52,841 nt of DNA from an uncultured Caryophanales bacterium (GTDB lineage: Bacteria > Bacillota_I > Bacilli_A > RF39 > UBA660): positions 1 to 52,841 of the forward strand of contig CAMKQS010000003.1 of assembly GCA_946414975.1 (NCBI GenBank), read 5' to 3'. Below, piece after piece: positions 50,083 through 52,841 of this stretch (position 1 is the first letter of the stretch; the number at the start of each line of letters is the position of its first letter). The translations under genes were made by a program, and so were the position numbers. Under the pieces are notes generated by a model. That model was not told where the DNA came from. It did not search any database and saw only the letters and a list, made by a program, of their open reading frames with translations.

Positions 50083-52841
50083 ATGAAAAAATTTAAAGAA
50101 TTAGATAAGAGACCAGTAAATGAAGTTGAATCAACTATCTTAAATTACTGGAAAGAAAATAAAATCTTTGAAAAGACTATCTCTTCAAGAGAAGGTAAAG
50201 AAGACTTTGTATTCTATGATGGACCAATCTATGCTAATGCTAAACCAGGTATCCACCATGTATTAGCTAAATCAATCAAAGATTCATTTACTAAATATAA
50301 AACAATGCAAGGTTATAGAGTATTAAGAAAAATAGGTCTAGATACTCATGGTTTACCAATTGAAGTAAATGTTGAAAAGAACCTTGGTTTCTCAGGAAAA
50401 CATGATATTGAAAAATTTGGTGTTGAAAACTTCTGTAAAGAATGTAATAAGAACACAGCATTAAATATTGATGAAGTTAATAAATTAACTGATATGATGG
50501 GTCAATTCATTGATTGTGAAAATCCATATGTAACATGCTCAAATGAATTTATTGAATCTGAATGGTGGATAATTAAAGAAATGTTTAAAAAGGATTTAAT
50601 CTATCATGGTAATAAGATTCTATGGTATTGCCCTAGATGTGGTACTGAACTATCTTCATTTGAAGTAGCTCAAGGTTACCAAGAAGATCCAGTAAATTCA
50701 ATTATATTACCATTTAAAAAAGCAGATGAAGATGCATACTTCCTAGTATGGACAACAACTCCATGGACATTAATTGCAAACGTTGCATTATGTGTTAACC
50801 CTGACTTAACTTATCTTAAAGTTAAATCTCAAGGATACACATTCTATGTTGGAGAACGCTTAGCTAACAGTGTTTTAGGAGATGACTTTGAAGTATTAGA
50901 AACATTTAAAGGTACTGACCTTAAAGGAATGAAGTATGAACAATTACTTCCATTTGTTAATGTTGAAGGTAAAGCATTTGAAGTTTTAGCAGATAATTAT
51001 GTTACTGATTCAGATGGTACTGGTATTGTTCATATAGCTTCTGCTTATGGTGAAGACGATAATAGAGTAGCTACTGCTGCAGGTGTTGCATTTATTAATC
51101 CAGTTGGACCTGATGGATGTTATACTGAAGGTCCATGGAAAGGAAGACTAGTAACTGATAAAGATTTAGAAATAGAAATAATAAAATATTTAAAAGAAAA
51201 TGATAAACTATTTAAAAAGATTAAATTAACTCATGATTACCCACATTGTTGGAGATGTAAGAGTGCTTTACTTAATTATCCAAAACCAGCTTGGTATGTT
51301 GCAACAACTAAGAAAAAAGCTGAAATTATTGAAGCAAATAAAAAGATTAACTGGTATCCTAGTTATGTAGGTGAAAAGAGATTTGCTAATTGGCTAGAAA
51401 ACATGGTTGATTGGGGTATTTCTAGATCTCGTTATTGGGGATGTCCACTTCCAATTTGGACTAATGAAGAAACTGGTGAAATCTATTGTGTAGGTTCTCG
51501 TGAAGAATTACAAAAACTTGCAGTTGAAGATGTAGATATCATGAATATGGAATTACATAGACCATATATTGATAATGTACATATTAAATCACCAGAAACT
51601 GGAGATATATTAACTCGTGTTGAAGATGTATTAGATGTATGGTTTGACTCTGGTTCAATGCCTTATGCTCAATTCCATTATCCATTTGAAAACAAAGAAT
51701 TATTTGAATCTCAATTCCCAGCTGATTTCATTGCTGAAGGATTAGACCAAACAAGAGGTTGGTTCTATGTACTTTTAGTAATATCTACAATAATCTCTGG
51801 AGAATCTTGTTTCAAAAACGTTGTAGTTAATGATATGGTTCTTGATGGTAAAGGTAAGAAAATGAGTAAATCTACTGGTAACATCGTAGACCCAGTTGCT
51901 ACAATTGAAAAATATGGAGCAGATAATGTAAGATGGTACATGTTCTATGTATCACCAGTATGGACGCCATTAAAATTCGATTTTGATGGACTTAAAGAAG
52001 TACACTCTAAATTCTTTAACCCATTTAAAAACACATATTCATTCTTCCAAACATACGCAAACATTGATGGAATTGATATTAATGAATGCAATGTTCCAGT
52101 TAAAGATAGGGAAGAAATAGATAAATGGTTATTATCTAAATATAATAAGTTAGTTAAGAATGTAACTTCATTCTATGATTCATATGATCTTAACTTAGTA
52201 GTTAAAGAAATAACTTCATTTGTATCTGATGATTTATCTAATTGGTACATAAGAAGAAATAGAGATAGATTCTGGGCATCAGAACTAGATAATTCTAAGA
52301 AGTCAGTTTATATGACTACATATGAAGTATTAACTGGTCTTTGTAAATTATGTGCACCAATAATTCCTTATACTACTGAAGAAATCTATCAAAATTTAAC
52401 TGGCGAAGAATCAGTACACTTAAGTGACTTCCCAACATATGACGAAAAATTAATCGTAAATGATATCGAAGTTAAGATGGATTTAGTAAGAGATTTAATC
52501 TCTACAGGAAGATTTGTTCGTGAAGATACTAAGATTAAAGTAAGACAACCTCTAAGTGAAGCTTTAATTGATGGTAAATATGAAGCAATCTTAGGTGACT
52601 TAGTTGAATTAATCAAAGAAGAATTAAATGTAAAGAAAGTAACATTTGTTACAGATTTATCTAAATACATGAATTTCAATATTAAACCTAACTTCAAAGT
52701 ATGTGGAGCTATGTTTGGTCCTCGTATGAAAGATTATCAAGCATTACTTCAAAACTTAGCAGAAGAAGATGAAGAAGCATTACTTCAAGAAGAAACAATT
52801 ACTGTAGACTTTGATGGAGAAAGATTAGATATTACTCCAGA
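50083..52841 (+). CDS. ileS: Isoleucyl-tRNA synthetase, 3' end outside the window
   Basis: At least 919 codons are visible from ATG 50083 (SD AAAGGTGATA), with no stop before the window ends. Class I signatures: the HIGH-equivalent PGIHHVLAKSIKD (about 55-67) and KMSKS at 593-597 (GKGKKMSKSTGN). The editing domain includes WTTTPWTLIANVAL and GTGIVHIASAYGEDD. The sequence around the HIGH site and the anticodon-side blocks (YGADNVRWYMF, LKFDFDGLKEV) look like the eukaryote-like IleRS2 class rather than the usual bacterial IleRS1. It is controlled by the T-box directly upstream. Confidence 0.95.
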   Translation, partial: MKKFKELDKRPVNEVESTILNYWKENKIFEKTISSREGKEDFVFYDGPIYANAKPGIHHVLAKSIKDSFTKYKTMQGYRVLRKIGLDTHGLPIEVNVEKNLGFSGKHDIEKFGVENFCKECNKNTALNIDEVNKLTDMMGQFIDCENPYVTCSNEFIESEWWIIKEMFKKDLIYHGNKILWYCPRCGTELSSFEVAQGYQEDPVNSIILPFKKADEDAYFLVWTTTPWTLIANVALCVNPDLTYLKVKSQGYTFYVGERLANSVLGDDFEVLETFKGTDLKGMKYEQLLPFVNVEGKAFEVLADNYVTDSDGTGIVHIASAYGEDDNRVATAAGVAFINPVGPDGCYTEGPWKGRLVTDKDLEIEIIKYLKENDKLFKKIKLTHDYPHCWRCKSALLNYPKPAWYVATTKKKAEIIEANKKINWYPSYVGEKRFANWLENMVDWGISRSRYWGCPLPIWTNEETGEIYCVGSREELQKLAVEDVDIMNMELHRPYIDNVHIKSPETGDILTRVEDVLDVWFDSGSMPYAQFHYPFENKELFESQFPADFIAEGLDQTRGWFYVLLVISTIISGESCFKNVVVNDMVLDGKGKKMSKSTGNIVDPVATIEKYGADNVRWYMFYVSPVWTPLKFDFDGLKEVHSKFFNPFKNTYSFFQTYANIDGIDINECNVPVKDREEIDKWLLSKYNKLVKNVTSFYDSYDLNLVVKEITSFVSDDLSNWYIRRNRDRFWASELDNSKKSVYMTTYEVLTGLCKLCAPIIPYTTEEIYQNLTGEESVHLSDFPTYDEKLIVNDIEVKMDLVRDLISTGRFVREDTKIKVRQPLSEALIDGKYEAILGDLVELIKEELNVKKVTFVTDLSKYMNFNIKPNFKVCGAMFGPRMKDYQALLQNLAEEDEEALLQEETITVDFDGERLDITP

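Overview
The window is very AT-rich DNA from a low-GC Gram-positive bacterium. It uses the standard bacterial code: TGG for Trp, with TGA, TAG and TAA all acting as stops of intact genes. whiA, an Ile T-box leader, an NPKTG-type surface protein, SD-led genes and a teichoic-acid-type ABC exporter point to Bacillota, probably an uncultured gut lineage of the Bacilli/Erysipelotrichia/RF39 kind. No marker in the window fixes genus or species.

Layout. 1-5.2 kb: a truncated tRNA-Leu, then accessory and surface genes: a transglutaminase-like membrane protein, a dead KilA-N gene, a beta-helix surface protein with an NPKTG sorting signal, a broken AlbA/ATPase-type regulator and a Thr-rich Cys-rich membrane protein. 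5.3-28.1 kb: a long surface-polysaccharide locus with a Wzm/Wzt-type ABC exporter, a Wzx-type flippase, many GT2/GT4/GT8/GT32 glycosyltransferases, UDP-galactopyranose mutase, an epimerase, a DPM1-like GT with a DUF2304 partner, a GtrB-like GT paired with a GT-C enzyme, and several polytopic GT-C-like proteins. A lone protein with a HEPN motif sits inside it. 28.1-39.7 kb: a defence and addiction island with an IS3 remnant, a Shedu (DUF4263) gene followed by a PD-(D/E)XK protein and a membrane protein, a TOTE-type primase-helicase, a second broken AlbA/ATPase gene ending in a 10-nt tandem repeat, a Fic protein under two identical operators, an MqsR-like toxin with an internal amber codon plus an MqsA-Panacea antitoxin, a sirtuin, and a HigB-like/HTH-ImmA module. 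39.8-52.8 kb: tRNA-Thr and conserved genes: a PAS-REC-degenerate HD-GYP protein, a DUF5305-like protein, whiA, a nucleoside kinase, gap, a secreted cohesin-like protein, three tandem paralogous HExxH proteins, and a T-box-controlled ileS that runs off the end.

How it works together. The polysaccharide genes form tightly packed operons (TAATG or ATGA overlaps) that would make, modify and export a galactofuranose-containing glycan. The island carries several systems usually linked to phage defence or toxin-antitoxin control, many with visible operators. Several accessory genes are dead through point nonsense or frameshift mutations. Many transcription units use an extended -10 promoter (TGnTATAAT-like) with a very short leader. 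In two of the three HExxH units the upstream terminator hairpin also supplies the Shine-Dalgarno sequence.

All family assignments come from reading motifs by eye; no database search was run.
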